Below are positions 16,243-25,403 of a DNA stretch of 64,000 bases, in pieces (within the stretch, counting starts at the first letter, position 1; the number at the start of each line of letters is the position of its first letter). A program made the position numbers and the translations under genes. The notes beneath the pieces were generated by a model. It made no database searches. It saw nothing but the letters and a program-made list of their open reading frames with translations, and had not been told where the DNA came from. This DNA comes from Anaerolinea thermolimosa (GTDB taxonomy: Bacteria; Chloroflexota; Anaerolineae; Anaerolineales; Anaerolineaceae). The DNA lies in assembly GCF_001050195.2 (NCBI RefSeq), contig NZ_DF967965.1:94401-158400 (forward strand), read 5' to 3'.

Positions 16243-17359
16243 GCCGCGGCGCATCCTCTTTTTGTTTTCCGATACAGGCGGAGGGCACCGCAGTGCCGCC
16301 GAAGCGATCATTGAGGCGCTCAATCTGGAATTCCCGCGCAAAATCACCTGTGAAATGGTGGATATTTTCAAAGAATATGCGCCGCCTCCGTTCAACCTGG
16401 CTCCGCGCATTTACCCTCCCCTTTCACGGCTTCCGCGCGTCTGGGGGATGGGCTATCGATTAAGCGATGGCCCGCGCCGGACGCGTTTTTTTTATAACGT
16501 CATCTGGCCGTATATCCGACGAAACCTGCGCACCCTGCTGGAGGAGCACCCGGCCGATCTGGTGGTTTCAGTGCACCAGCTGATCAATGTCCCTGTGGCA
16601 CGGCTGGTTTCGATGCACAGGTTGCCTTTTATTACCGTGGTGACCGATATGGTGACCACCCACGCCGCCTGGTATGCCACGCGGGCCACGCACGTCATCG
16701 TCCCGACTGAAGAGGCTTTCAGGAATGGGTTGAAGGTCGGGATGAAGCCAGAACAGATGACCGTCATCGGGATGCCGGTGGCGGATCGGTTCTGCCAGCT
16801 CCAGGATGCCCGGCCAGTACTGCGCGCCCGACTGGGTTGGCCAGAAGACCTGCCCGTCATCCTGATGATGGGAGGCGGAGAAGGAATGGGCCCGCTGGAA
16901 GAAATGGCAGAGGCGATCGATGATTCGGGGGTGAAAGCGGCCCTGGTGGTGGTTACGGGGCGCAACCGGGTGTTACGGGCTCGATTGGAACAGCGGCGCT
17001 GGAAGATTCCGGCTTTCATTTATGGTTTTGTGCATGAAATGCCGGCCTTCATGCATGCGTCTGATATGCTGGTGACCAAAGCCGGGCCGGGGACGATCAG
17101 CGAAGCATTCATTGCGGGACTGCCGATGATCCTCTACAGCAAGATGCCCGGGCAGGAGGACGGGAACGTCACCTTTGTGGTGGAAAGTGGAGCCGGGGTG
17201 TGGGCTCCGGAACCTGCCGAGGTGGTGGCGACGGTACGCTGCTGGCTGGAGCGCCCCGAAGAACGCTGGCGGGCGGCGCATGTTTGCAGGACGCTGGCCC
17301 GTCCGCAGGCCGCCCGGGAGATCGCCCGTCTGCTGGCCAGGCAGGTGGATGTGAAGTAA
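16223..17359 (+). CDS. MGDG synthase-like glycosyltransferase (GT28, UgtP/Mgd family)
   Basis: The 378-residue protein has the N-terminal motif of diacylglycerol glycosyltransferases ([19 protein letters not shown], about residues 14-32). An acceptor-domain segment with [15 protein letters not shown] follows, then [19 protein letters not shown], then a C-terminal donor domain with [22 protein letters not shown], the GT28 sugar-nucleotide binding element. It should transfer a hexose from a UDP-sugar to diacylglycerol at the inner membrane face, making glycolipid. The start at 16223 follows an ideal GAGGAGGTGA ribosome site inside the end of the DUF951 gene; upstream codons in the same frame are not used. 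Confidence 0.85.
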   Translation: MSQPGAEPRRILFLFSDTGGGHRSAAEAIIEALNLEFPRKITCEMVDIFKEYAPPPFNLAPRIYPPLSRLPRVWGMGYRLSDGPRRTRFFYNVIWPYIRRNLRTLLEEHPADLVVSVHQLINVPVARLVSMHRLPFITVVTDMVTTHAAWYATRATHVIVPTEEAFRNGLKVGMKPEQMTVIGMPVADRFCQLQDARPVLRARLGWPEDLPVILMMGGGEGMGPLEEMAEAIDDSGVKAALVVVTGRNRVLRARLEQRRWKIPAFIYGFVHEMPAFMHASDMLVTKAGPGTISEAFIAGLPMILYSKMPGQEDGNVTFVVESGAGVWAPEPAEVVATVRCWLERPEERWRAAHVCRTLARPQAAREIARLLARQVDVK

Positions 17360-17362
17360 TCC

Positions 17363-17381
17363 CCGCCCCCGGGCAGGGCGG
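17363..17381 (+). terminator. Possible weak hairpin after the MGDG synthase-like gene
   Basis: CCGCCC and GGGCGG form a 6-bp stem around a 7-base loop, starting 3 bp after the stop. No T-run follows, so termination efficiency is doubtful. A new promoter lies just downstream. Confidence 0.3.
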
Positions 17382-17403
17382 ACATGCTCAGTCATTTCTG
17401 TCT

Positions 17404-17409
17404 TATAAT
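17404..17409 (+). promoter_or_regulatory. Consensus -10 box directly in front of tsaE (leaderless)
   Basis: TATAAT ends 6 bases before the ATG at 17416, so transcription should begin at or next to the start codon. A partial -35 (CGGACA, 17379-17384) lies 19 bp upstream. There is no Shine-Dalgarno for this ATG. Confidence 0.5.
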
Positions 17410-17415
17410 GGGTTT

Positions 17416-17910
17416 ATGCCGATCCTGGATGCCCATACCTTTGAATTTCTGAGCCGCAGTGCCGAGCAAACCCGCCGGCTGGGAACGCGGCTGGGTTCGT
17501 TGTTGCAGCCGGGTGATCTGATCTGTCTGTCGGGTGATCTGGGCAGTGGAAAGACCACTCTGGTGCAGGGAATTGCCCAGGGTTGGGGCTCGCTGGATGC
17601 TGTTTCCAGCCCCAGTTTTGTACTGATTAATGAATACCGGCGGCCGGGCGGGCAGATTCTCTACCACATGGATGCCTATCGCCTGCGGGATGCGCTGGAA
17701 GCCGAAGATCTGGATTTGATTTCGATTATGGAGCATGGGGCACTGGTGCTGGAATGGGCGGATCGGATTCGCTCGATTTTACCCCCTGAGCGGATGTGGG
17801 TGGAACTGCGCTGGGTGGCTGAAGAACAGCGCGGAATGGTGTTCCGCGTTTTCGGCCCGCGGTACGAGGCGTTGTTGAACGGCTTCAGGCAGAAAGCTTT
17901 TGGAGGATGA
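17416..17910 (+). CDS. tsaE: tRNA threonylcarbamoyladenosine biosynthesis ATPase TsaE
   Basis: The 164-residue P-loop ATPase has Walker A GDLGSGKT at residues 40-47, then VQGIAQGWG, the TsaE motif SSPSFVLINEY, HMDAYRL and LVLEWADRI, all in the expected order and at the normal family length. It drives the TsaB-TsaD-TsaE complex that attaches threonylcarbamoyl to A37 of ANN-decoding tRNAs. The frame is open further upstream, but family similarity starts at MPILDAHTFEF, and the -10 box predicts a leaderless message there. tsaB follows after one base and rimI after that, the common bacterial order; tsaD is not in this window. Confidence 0.93.
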   Translation: MPILDAHTFEFLSRSAEQTRRLGTRLGSLLQPGDLICLSGDLGSGKTTLVQGIAQGWGSLDAVSSPSFVLINEYRRPGGQILYHMDAYRLRDALEAEDLDLISIMEHGALVLEWADRIRSILPPERMWVELRWVAEEQRGMVFRVFGPRYEALLNGFRQKAFGG

Positions 17911-17911
17911 T

Positions 17912-18580
17912 GTGCTGCTGGCTGTAGATACATCCACGCAATGGATCGGGCTGGCGCTTTACGATGGCGACCGGGTTCTGGGAGAAGCCGGGTGGATGAC
18001 CCGCGGGCACCACACAGTGGAGCTGGCCCCGGCTGTGGCGCGCCTGCTGGAACAGGTGGGGGTCTCTGCCGGGCAGATTGAATGCCTGGGGGTGGCTCTG
18101 GGGCCGGGGTCGTTCACGGGGTTACGCATCGGGCTGGCGCTGGTCAAGGGAATGGCGCTGGCATTACACGTGCCGGTGGTGGGGGTGCCCACGCTGGACT
18201 TCCTGGCCGCGGCCCAACCTCTGCGTGAGCTTCCGATGGCCGCGGTGTTGCAGGCCGGGCGCGGGCGGCTGGCTCTGGTGTGGTATCGGGTGGATCGGGG
18301 ACGCTGGAAGGCACAGTCCGAACCGGTTATTGTCACGGCTGAGGAACTCGCGGCGCAGATCGAAAACCCCACCCTGGTCGTGGGTGAGTTGAGCGCGGCT
18401 GAGCGGCAGGTCTTTGCGCGGGTACGCCGGGTGGCGTTGCTGGCCTCGCCAGCACAGTGTGTACGCCGCCCGTCCTTTCTGGCCGAACTGGCCTGGCGGC
18501 GCTGGAAGGAGGGCCAGGTAGATGAAGTGAACAGCCTGGCGCCGATCTATCTTCATGTGGCGGAGGCCATTCCCTCGTGA
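17912..18580 (+). CDS. tsaB: tRNA threonylcarbamoyladenosine biosynthesis protein TsaB
   Basis: The 222-residue ASKHA-fold protein begins LLAVDTSTQWIGLALYDGD and contains VALGPGSFTGLRIGLALVKGMALAL, the TsaB hallmark. It dimerises with TsaD in the t6A complex. The GTG at 17912 is the start: GGAGG at 17902-17906 gives 5-bp spacing, whereas the in-frame TTG at 17900 lies on top of that ribosome site. The gene starts one base after the tsaE stop and its stop overlaps the rimI start (GTGA). Confidence 0.93.
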   Translation: MLLAVDTSTQWIGLALYDGDRVLGEAGWMTRGHHTVELAPAVARLLEQVGVSAGQIECLGVALGPGSFTGLRIGLALVKGMALALHVPVVGVPTLDFLAAAQPLRELPMAAVLQAGRGRLALVWYRVDRGRWKAQSEPVIVTAEELAAQIENPTLVVGELSAAERQVFARVRRVALLASPAQCVRRPSFLAELAWRRWKEGQVDEVNSLAPIYLHVAEAIPS

Positions 18581-19152
18581 TCCCTATCAGCCCTGCCCGG
18601 AACATGATCGTGCGCCCGATGACCCTGGAAGATGTGCCGCGTGTGCGAGAGATCGATGTGCTATCCTTCAGCCTTCCCTGGTCAGAGCGCAGTTATCGCT
18701 TTGAGGTGGCCGAAAACCCGCACGCTTCTTGCTGGGTGGCCGAGTGGGTGCACCCTGATGGCCGCACCGAGGTGGTAGGGATGATGGTCAACTGGGTGAT
18801 TCTGGATGAACTGCACATTGCCACCCTGGCCGTGCACCCGGATTACCGGCGGATGGGGATTGCTCGCCGCTTACTGGCAAAGGGCCTGCAGGCCGGGCTG
18901 GAACGCGGCGCGCGGCTGGCTTTTCTCGAGGTGCGCCGGAGTAACCTGGCGGCTCAGAGTCTCTATCGCGCATTTGGGTTTGAGTTGAGCGGGGTGCGCC
19001 CCCGTTATTACAAAGATAATTTTGAAGACGCTCTGTTGATGACGCTGGACCCGCTTACCCCTGAAACGATCACGGTTGGGGAGAGAGAAAGCGGCTCTTT
19101 TACAGAACAGGGCGGGGAGGGTTCTATTGGATGCGCAAAGTGTGCTCAATGA
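18577..19152 (+). CDS. rimI: Ribosomal protein alanine N-acetyltransferase RimI-like (GNAT)
   Basis: The 191-residue GNAT protein has the acetyl-CoA-binding motif A LAVHPDYRRMGIARRLLAKG, then LEVRRSNLAAQSLYRAFGF and YYKDNFEDALLM, the RimI signature region. It is expected to acetylate the N-terminus of ribosomal protein S18 or other proteins. The GTG start overlaps the tsaB stop (GTGA), with GGAGG 10 bases upstream; the ATG at 18604 (MIVRPMT) is an alternative. A tail of about 30 residues beyond the GNAT fold is poorly conserved, and its end overlaps the uracil-DNA glycosylase gene by 26 bp. Confidence 0.88.
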   Translation: MIPISPARNMIVRPMTLEDVPRVREIDVLSFSLPWSERSYRFEVAENPHASCWVAEWVHPDGRTEVVGMMVNWVILDELHIATLAVHPDYRRMGIARRLLAKGLQAGLERGARLAFLEVRRSNLAAQSLYRAFGFELSGVRPRYYKDNFEDALLMTLDPLTPETITVGERESGSFTEQGGEGSIGCAKCAQ

Positions 19153-19777
19153 AGTAGCCAGACAGGCTGCGGTTTGCACCCGCTGTCAGCTCCATTTTGC
19201 CCGCAAAAAGGCTGTGCCCGGCGAAGGCCCGGCCAGCGCTGAGGTGATGCTCATCGGGGAAGGGCCGGGCTTTTACGAAAACGAACAGGGGCGGCCATTC
19301 GTTGGGGCCGCCGGGAAGTTCCTTGATGAGTTGCTGGCCGCCGGTGGGGTGAAACGTGAAGAGGTGTTCATCACCAATGTGGTGAAATGCCGCCCACCCG
19401 GCAACCGTGACCCTCTGCCCGAAGAGCTGGCTGCCTGCAGTGAGTACCTTGACCGCCAGATTGAGGCGCTTAACCCACGGGTGATCGTGACTCTGGGGCG
19501 CTTCTCGATGGCTAAGTTCCTTCCGGGGGTGCGCATCAGTGATGTACATGGCCAGCCTTTCTGGAAAGGCGGACGGCTGGTGGTGCCCATGTATCATCCG
19601 GCGGCTGCGTTGCATCAGCCTTCACTTAAAACCCAGGTGGAGCGGGATTTTTCCCGGCTTTCTGAGTTCATCCGGCAGGCGAGAACTTCTGTGCCCAAAG
19701 CGGTCGAAAGCCAACGTTCCGACCCCGAAACTCCGGCGCCTCAAAAAGATGAACCCACCCAGTTATCTTTGTTTTAA
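19127..19777 (+). CDS. Family 4 uracil-DNA glycosylase (4Fe-4S)
   Basis: The 216-residue protein has the Fe-S cysteines of family 4 UDGs: Cys17 and Cys20 (CTRC), and Cys88 and Cys104 in KCRPPGNRDPLPEELAAC. The active-site motif GEGPG is at 44-48, GRPFVGAAGKFLDELL follows, and MYHPAA is the second catalytic motif. It removes uracil from DNA after cytosine deamination, which matters most in thermophiles and anaerobes. I choose the TTG at 19127 (GGGGAGGG five bases upstream), because upstream codons in the frame lie in the tail of rimI. The C-terminal 30 residues are a polar tail with Pro and Glu. Confidence 0.9.
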   Translation: MDAQSVLNEVARQAAVCTRCQLHFARKKAVPGEGPASAEVMLIGEGPGFYENEQGRPFVGAAGKFLDELLAAGGVKREEVFITNVVKCRPPGNRDPLPEELAACSEYLDRQIEALNPRVIVTLGRFSMAKFLPGVRISDVHGQPFWKGGRLVVPMYHPAAALHQPSLKTQVERDFSRLSEFIRQARTSVPKAVESQRSDPETPAPQKDEPTQLSLF

Positions 19778-19824
19778 TCGATCTTTCCGTTCGAATCATC
19801 CATCCAATTCTATTTGAGGGAGAT

Positions 19825-21150
19825 GTGAGTTCCTATAAGGATGCCTTAATTCAGAAGTTTCAGAACCGTACGGCTACTGTGGCCGTACTGGGCCTTGGGT
19901 ATGTGGGCCTGCCACTGGCGGTGGTGTTTGCCGAGGCGGGTTTCAATGTGATAGGGGTTGACCTGGTGCAGGAAAAGGTAGAGCGGGTCAACCGCGGTGA
20001 GAGTTATGTTCTGGATGTTCCATCTGAGGCCTTGAAGAGGCTCGTCGAGGCGGGGCGGCTTTCAGCAACCACCGATTTTTCCGTCTGCCGGGGGGTTGAC
20101 GCGGTTTCGATCTGCGTTCCCACGCCGCTGCGAAAAACGGGCGACCCTGATCTTTCCTTTATTGCCTCGGCCACTGAGGGGCTGGCGGCGTATGTGCACC
20201 CCGGCATGGTGGTGGTGCTGGAGTCTTCCACCTACCCGGGTACCACCCGTGAGATGGTGCTCCCACGCCTGACGGGTCATTCAGGGTTGAATGCCGGGCA
20301 GGAAATCTTTATTGCCTTTTCTCCCGAAAGGGTGGACCCTGGCCGCACCGATTGGACAACCAAGAATACCCCCAAAGTGGTGGGCGGCATCACTGAGGAT
20401 TGCTCGGATGTGGCCACCGCCTGGTATGCCCAGGCCCTGGATACAGTGGTGCGCGTTTCTTCCGCCGAAGTGGCTGAAATGGCCAAGTTGCTGGAGAATA
20501 CCTTCCGCATGATTAACCTGGGGCTGGTCAACGAGCTGGCCATCATGTGTGATCGTCTGGGGGTTGATGTGTGGGAGGTGATTGACGCAGCTGCCACCAA
20601 GCCCTTTGGCTTCATGAAGTTTACCCCGGGGCCGGGCATCGGCGGGCACTGCATCCCCATTGACCCGTTGTATCTTTCCTGGAAGATGAAATCGCTCAAC
20701 TACAATGCGCGTTTCATCGAGCTGGCCTCAGAAATCAATACCAACATGCCGCGGTTCGCGGTCAGCAAGGTGCAGGATGCCCTCAATGACCGTGGTAAGC
20801 CCGTAAAAGGCAGCCGCATTCTGGTGCTGGGTGTGGCTTACAAGCCCGATGTGGATGACATTCGGGAAAGTCCCGCGCTGGACGTCATCCATCTGTTGCA
20901 GTCCAAAGGGGCACAGGTCGTTTACCACGATCCATATATCCCGCGGTTTGACCACGATGGCTGGCAGATGGAGTCGATTGCTGACGGCGCTTTGCTGGAT
21001 GAAGCCCGCTCTGCCGATGCGGTGGTCATTGTGACGAATCATCGCTGGTACGACTACCCGGCCATTCATGAGGTGGCGAACCTCGTCATTGACACACGCA
21101 ATGCTCTGGGAGCCCTGGGAAAGCGGTCGCCCAAGGTGGTGAGGTTGTGA
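19825..21150 (+). CDS. Nucleotide-sugar 6-dehydrogenase (UDP-N-acetylhexosamine or UDP-glucose dehydrogenase family)
   Basis: The 441-residue enzyme has the N-terminal Rossmann motif GLGYVGLP (residues 23-30), VPTPLRKTGDPDL, SSTYPGTT, AFSPERVDPG, the middle-domain EMAKLLENTFRMINLGLVNE and the catalytic cysteine at 276 in GIGGHCIPIDPLY. A C-terminal UDP-binding domain contains LGVAYKPDVDDIRESPAL. It oxidises the C6 hydroxyl of a UDP-sugar to a carboxylate with 2 NAD. The details (PERVDPG, GHCIPIDP) favour the WbpA/WecC group acting on UDP-GlcNAc or UDP-ManNAc over UDP-glucose. GTG start with GAGGGAG upstream. It heads the surface-glycan cluster; the adjacent 4-epimerase probably uses its product. 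Confidence 0.88.
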   Translation: MSSYKDALIQKFQNRTATVAVLGLGYVGLPLAVVFAEAGFNVIGVDLVQEKVERVNRGESYVLDVPSEALKRLVEAGRLSATTDFSVCRGVDAVSICVPTPLRKTGDPDLSFIASATEGLAAYVHPGMVVVLESSTYPGTTREMVLPRLTGHSGLNAGQEIFIAFSPERVDPGRTDWTTKNTPKVVGGITEDCSDVATAWYAQALDTVVRVSSAEVAEMAKLLENTFRMINLGLVNELAIMCDRLGVDVWEVIDAAATKPFGFMKFTPGPGIGGHCIPIDPLYLSWKMKSLNYNARFIELASEINTNMPRFAVSKVQDALNDRGKPVKGSRILVLGVAYKPDVDDIRESPALDVIHLLQSKGAQVVYHDPYIPRFDHDGWQMESIADGALLDEARSADAVVIVTNHRWYDYPAIHEVANLVIDTRNALGALGKRSPKVVRL

Positions 21151-22127
21151 TGGCGCGCTATCTGGTCACCGGTGCCGCCGGTTTCATTGCTTCGCGGGTG
21201 TGTGAATTGCTCCTGGATGAGGGGCATGAGGTGGTTGGAGCAGATAACCTCTGTGACTCTTACGATGTGCGCCTTAAACATTACCGTCTGCGCCGCCTGC
21301 TGGAGCGGCCGGGTTTTCGCTTCAGCGCGCTGGATATTTCCGAGCGGGGAGCAGTGGATGCATTGTTCAGCACGGGTGAGCCGTTCGCCGGGGTGATCAA
21401 TCTCGCGGCGCGTGCCGGGGTGCGTGCCTCGGTGGAGAATCCCTGGGTGTTCGTGAGCACCAACATGACCGGAACGCTCAATCTGCTGGAGGCATGCCGA
21501 CGTCAGGGGGTGAAGAAGTTTATCCTGGCTTCCACGTCGAGCATTTATGGCAACGACGCTCCCCTGCCCACGCCAGAAAGCGCCTCCAGTGACCGCCCCC
21601 TTCAGCCTTACTCGGCGAGTAAAAAGGGCGCAGAAGCCATGTGTCATGCGTACCATTATCTGTATGATATCGATGTGACCATTTTCCGTTATTTCACCGT
21701 GTACGGGCCAGCCGGGCGCCCGGATATGGTGATGTTCCGCTTCACGCAGTGGATTAAAGAGCACCGCCCGGTGCGGCTGAACGGCGATGGCACACAGACA
21801 CGGGGATTTACCTATGTGGATGACATCGCCCGCGGTACCATTGCCGGCCTCAAACCGTTAGGGTATGAAATTATCAACCTCGGCGGGCATGAGGTCATTT
21901 CGATGAATGAGATGATTGCCCGGCTGGAACGTTTGCTGGGCGAAAAAGCCATTATCGAACGCCAGCCTGCCCATAAAGCCGATATGCTCGCCAACCAGGC
22001 CGATATCACCAAAGCGCGTCAATTGCTTGGCTGGGAACCCCAGGTGACCCTGGATGAGGGAATGAAGCGACTGGTGGACTGGTATCTGGCTGAGCGCAGT
22101 TGGGCCAGCCAGGTGATTACGGCATGA
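21150..22127 (+). CDS. NAD-dependent nucleotide-sugar epimerase (UDP-glucuronate 4-epimerase-like)
   Basis: This extended SDR of 325 residues has GAAGFIAS near the N-terminus, the NLAARAGVRAS loop, STSSIYG, and catalytic Tyr154/Lys158 in YSASK. RYFTVYGPAGRPDMVMFRFT is the pattern seen in UDP-uronate 4-epimerases. Likely reaction: C4 epimerisation of a UDP-hexuronate or UDP-HexNAcA made by the upstream dehydrogenase. The ATG at 21150 overlaps the last base of that gene's stop (TGATG); a GTG three bases earlier is also possible. Its own stop overlaps the flippase start (ATGA). Confidence 0.85.
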   Translation: MARYLVTGAAGFIASRVCELLLDEGHEVVGADNLCDSYDVRLKHYRLRRLLERPGFRFSALDISERGAVDALFSTGEPFAGVINLAARAGVRASVENPWVFVSTNMTGTLNLLEACRRQGVKKFILASTSSIYGNDAPLPTPESASSDRPLQPYSASKKGAEAMCHAYHYLYDIDVTIFRYFTVYGPAGRPDMVMFRFTQWIKEHRPVRLNGDGTQTRGFTYVDDIARGTIAGLKPLGYEIINLGGHEVISMNEMIARLERLLGEKAIIERQPAHKADMLANQADITKARQLLGWEPQVTLDEGMKRLVDWYLAERSWASQVITA

Positions 22128-23509
22128 GTTCGCTTTCTGAACGGGTGCGCACTTTTACCGGTGACCGTCTGTTGCGGCGGGTGGTGCGCAATTCTACCTA
22201 TCTGTTTGCGAGTAATGTCATCGCGGCAGTGCTGGGGATCGTCACTGCCAACCTGCTGGGGGTGGCGGTTTTTGGGACGCTTGGGATCATCACCGGATTT
22301 GTCACCAACATCAATCGATTGCTCTCCTTTCGCATGAACGATGTGGTGGTGCGCTACGTGGGTGATGCTCTGGCGCGGAAGGAAAAAGAACGCGCTGCAG
22401 CAGTGGTAAAAGCTGCAGCATTGACCGAGGCGCTCACTTCCTTGGCGGCGTTTGGCGTGCTGGCCGCCCTTGCTCCGCTGGGCGCTCGTTATTTTGCTAA
22501 AGATGTTCAGCTGACGCCGCTCTTCCTCCTCTACGGGGTTTCGATCCTGGCGAACCTGATTTGCGAGACGGCCACGGGGGTGCTTCAGGTGACCGGGCAC
22601 TTCCGCACTCAGGCGTTGATCAACCTGGCGCAAAGTGTGCTGGTGGCGGGGTTGATCATCCGGGCTGCACTGCAGGGCGGCGGGTTGATGGATGTGCTCT
22701 GGGCTTACCTGATTGGCAAAGTGATTCTGGGAATGGGGCCAGTATTTGCCGCTTTGTACTGGATGCCGCGGGCGGTCAGGCGAGGGTGGTGGCGGGTTTC
22801 ATTTTCCTTTTTACCTCCCTGGCGCGAGCTGGTGCGGTTTGCCCTTTCAACCAACTTCAGCGCGACGATTAATCTGATCGCCCGTGACAGCGAAGTGCCC
22901 TGGGTGGGGCTGTTCTTCGGGCCGGTGGTGGCGGGGTACTACAAAACAGCGCTTCAACTGATTAACCTGGTGGTGATGCCGATCAATCCTTTCATCAGCA
23001 CCACCTTCCCGGAAATTACGCGCGCCGTGGCCGAACAAGCCTGGCGGCGTTTGCGCGGTCTGTTGCGCCAGGTGAGTCTGATTGCTGGCGGCTGGACGGC
23101 GATGGTGATGCTGGGCATACTCCTTGCAGGCCGGCAGGTGCTCTTTTCTCGATTTGAATTGCTGGGGCGCTCTTTTCACATCTACGATAGCCAGTATCTC
23201 CCGGCTTACCCGGTGCTGTTGGTCTTGATGATCGGTTATGGGCTGGCCAATACCCTCTTCTGGAGTCGTCCGCTCTTACTGGCGCAGGGATGGGCTGATT
23301 TCGCTCTGAAGGTAAGCTTCTGGGCGATGCTGGGAAAACTGGCGCTGGGGGTGGTTTTTCTCCCCGGGGCAGGCTACGTGGCCGAGGCGGGGTTTCTTTC
23401 GCTTTATTTTGCCACTTCGGTAGGCGTGATGGTGTGGCGTGGAATGCGCGGGGTGGGAATGGGTGCAGAAGCAGAATCCTTGATGGAGGTGGTGGAAAAG
23501 AAAGTATGA
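22124..23509 (+). CDS. Wzx-like lipid-linked oligosaccharide flippase (MOP/PST family)
   Basis: The 461-residue protein has about 12-14 hydrophobic helices. Its N-terminal NSTYLFASNVIAAVLGIVTA segment and GVAVFGTLGIITGF are typical of polysaccharide-specific transporters of the MOP superfamily. No glycosyltransferase domain is present. Role: moving undecaprenyl-linked repeat units across the membrane. The ATG at 22124 overlaps the epimerase stop (ATGA) and is preferred over upstream codons. An ABC-type exporter is also encoded in the cluster (32439-34546), so two export routes are present. Confidence 0.82.
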   Translation: MSSLSERVRTFTGDRLLRRVVRNSTYLFASNVIAAVLGIVTANLLGVAVFGTLGIITGFVTNINRLLSFRMNDVVVRYVGDALARKEKERAAAVVKAAALTEALTSLAAFGVLAALAPLGARYFAKDVQLTPLFLLYGVSILANLICETATGVLQVTGHFRTQALINLAQSVLVAGLIIRAALQGGGLMDVLWAYLIGKVILGMGPVFAALYWMPRAVRRGWWRVSFSFLPPWRELVRFALSTNFSATINLIARDSEVPWVGLFFGPVVAGYYKTALQLINLVVMPINPFISTTFPEITRAVAEQAWRRLRGLLRQVSLIAGGWTAMVMLGILLAGRQVLFSRFELLGRSFHIYDSQYLPAYPVLLVLMIGYGLANTLFWSRPLLLAQGWADFALKVSFWAMLGKLALGVVFLPGAGYVAEAGFLSLYFATSVGVMVWRGMRGVGMGAEAESLMEVVEKKV

Positions 23510-24291
23510 TCCGGGTGATGACATTTAACCTGCGCACCGCTGAAGCCAGGGATGGAGAAAATGCCTGGGCTAACCGCCGTGACCTGGCGCTGGAGCGGAT
23601 TCACTCCTTTGCTCCAGACCTGCTTGGGCTGGAAGAAGTGCACGATGCAGAACAATCGGCAGACGTACGGGCCGCTTTACCGGGGTATACCTGGTACGGG
23701 GTGCGGCGTGGTGGGAACGGCCCGGCGCCACTGGAAATGACCCCGGCCCTGGTGCGGAGCGAGGCTTTTGAGGTTCTGGAAGATCGGGTTTTCTGGCTCA
23801 GCCCTACGCCCGATGTTCCCGGTTCAACGGGCTGGGGAGCGGCCTATGCCCGCACGGCAGTGCAACTCCGCTTGCGCCATCGCGTCAGTGGGCAGGAACT
23901 TTACTGGATTCACACCCATCTTGATTATCTCCCCCTGGCGGTGAGGGGAATGTCTCACCTGCTGCGCGAGGTGATTGACGACCTGCCGTTGCCAATTCCC
24001 CTGATGTTGACGGGTGACTTCAATGCCGGTAAACGCAGTCTGGTATATCGGACGCTCCTGGGCCGGGCAACACCACGCCGGTTATGGGATGCCCTGCGCC
24101 TGGCTCAACCGGATGGGCGAGGGGAAGGAACCTTTCATGCGTTCGGCAGGTTGCCCCGCGCTCAGGCCATCGACTGGATTCTTGTATCGGAGGGATTGAG
24201 GGTGCTGGAGGCTGGCATTGACCGCACCGCACGAGATGGACGATTCCCGTCTGATCATTTCCCGGTGTGGGCTATTCTGGAAACCCCATGA
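23506..24291 (+). CDS. Endonuclease/exonuclease/phosphatase-family hydrolase
   Basis: The 261-residue protein has the EEP fold: RVMTFNLRTAEARDGENAW at the N-terminus (metal-binding Asn), LGLEEVHD (metal-binding Glu), THLDY, LTGDFNAG (catalytic Asp and Asn), IDWILVS and a final SDHFPVWA with the catalytic His. This compact, ungapped pattern suggests an active Mg-dependent phosphodiesterase, for example of lipids, nucleotides or phosphorylated sugars. No signal peptide. It sits between the flippase and a GT4 gene with ATGA junctions on both sides, so it may act on a lipid-phosphate or sugar-phosphate intermediate; this is inferred from position only. Confidence 0.82.
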   Translation: MIRVMTFNLRTAEARDGENAWANRRDLALERIHSFAPDLLGLEEVHDAEQSADVRAALPGYTWYGVRRGGNGPAPLEMTPALVRSEAFEVLEDRVFWLSPTPDVPGSTGWGAAYARTAVQLRLRHRVSGQELYWIHTHLDYLPLAVRGMSHLLREVIDDLPLPIPLMLTGDFNAGKRSLVYRTLLGRATPRRLWDALRLAQPDGRGEGTFHAFGRLPRAQAIDWILVSEGLRVLEAGIDRTARDGRFPSDHFPVWAILETP

Positions 24292-25403
24292 AGATCGCTG
24301 CTATTTCTACCGCGCAGGTGCCCTCTCAAACGGCAAACAGCATCCAGGTGATGAAAGTTTGCAACGCCCTTACCCGGCTGGGGCATGAGGTGCACCTGTA
24401 CCTTCCGGGCGAGGGCGAAGTAAACCGCGAGGAACTGGCTGAGCTTTATGGCATCACCGTGGCCTTCGAGATTAAAAAGCTCCCCGCCAGCCCGCGCCTG
24501 AAGCGGAATGACTTTGCCTGGCGGGCGGTACGCCTGGCCAGTTTGCAGAAGGCTGACCTGGTTTACTCCTGGGCCATTCAGGCGGCGGTATTTGCACTGG
24601 CGGGAGGCAAAACGGCGCTCTTTGAAGCCCACGACCTGTCCACCGGGCGGTTCGGGCCGTTGTGGATGCGCGCTTTTCTACGCCTGCCAGGGAAGAAACG
24701 CCTGGTAATGATCACCCGTGCATTGCAGTCGGCTCTGGAGCGGCGCCTGGGGCGGCTGTTGCCGTCAGAGGATCAGGTGATTGCGCCCAACGGGGTTGAC
24801 CTGGAGCGGTATCTTGGACTTCCCTCGCCGATCAAGGCGCGGCGCTGGCTTGGTCTCCCCGAAGGGCTGACGGTAGGCTGCACCGGGCATTTGTACGCCG
24901 GGCGCGGGGGCGATCTGTTCCTGGGGCTGGCGCGGCGCTTCCCGGGTTTGCAATTTTTATGGGTGGGGGGCCGCCCGGAGGATGTGGAGACCTATCGAAA
25001 ACTGGCCGCCGGTATGGAGAATGTGACCTTCACCGGCTTTATTCCCAATGCGCGTTTGCCGTTGTATCAGGCGGCGGCAGATATTTTATTGATGCCTTAC
25101 GGGCGTTCGATTGCCGGGAGCAGCGGGGGGAACTCGGCGGAAATTTGCAGCCCGATGAAGCTGTTTGACTATCTGGGAGCGGGACGCGCTATTTTAACCA
25201 GCGATTTGCCCGTGATCCGTGAGGTGCTGGACGAAGAGCATGCGCTGTTTGCCCCGCCTGAAGACTTGCCGGCGTGGGTTTCAGCGCTGGAACGCCTGGC
25301 CGGTGATGAAGAATTGCGTGCGCTCCTGGCACTGCGTACACGAAGGCTGGCCGAACGTTATACCTGGCTGGAACGCGAACGCAAATGTTTGGAGGGATTG
25401 TGA
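24288..25403 (+). CDS. Glycosyltransferase, GT4 family (GT-B fold)
   Basis: The 371-residue protein has the acceptor-side Rossmann start MKIAAISTAQVPSQTANSI, a mid-region VIAPNGVDLERY, and the donor-binding C-terminal domain with GRSIAGSSGGNSAEICSPMKLFDYLGAGRAILTSD. The serine-proline-methionine-lysine stretch stands at the usual EX7E position, so a retaining GT4 mechanism is likely but sugar and linkage are unknown. ATGA overlap with the preceding hydrolase gene, and GTGA overlap with the following membrane protein gene. Confidence 0.85.
   Translation: MKIAAISTAQVPSQTANSIQVMKVCNALTRLGHEVHLYLPGEGEVNREELAELYGITVAFEIKKLPASPRLKRNDFAWRAVRLASLQKADLVYSWAIQAAVFALAGGKTALFEAHDLSTGRFGPLWMRAFLRLPGKKRLVMITRALQSALERRLGRLLPSEDQVIAPNGVDLERYLGLPSPIKARRWLGLPEGLTVGCTGHLYAGRGGDLFLGLARRFPGLQFLWVGGRPEDVETYRKLAAGMENVTFTGFIPNARLPLYQAAADILLMPYGRSIAGSSGGNSAEICSPMKLFDYLGAGRAILTSDLPVIREVLDEEHALFAPPEDLPAWVSALERLAGDEELRALLALRTRRLAERYTWLERERKCLEGL

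Noticed and set aside
25385..25400. ATG at 25385 as the start of the membrane protein gene
   Set aside because: The ribosome site GGAGG lies after this ATG and before the GTG at 25400, which also makes the usual GTGA junction.
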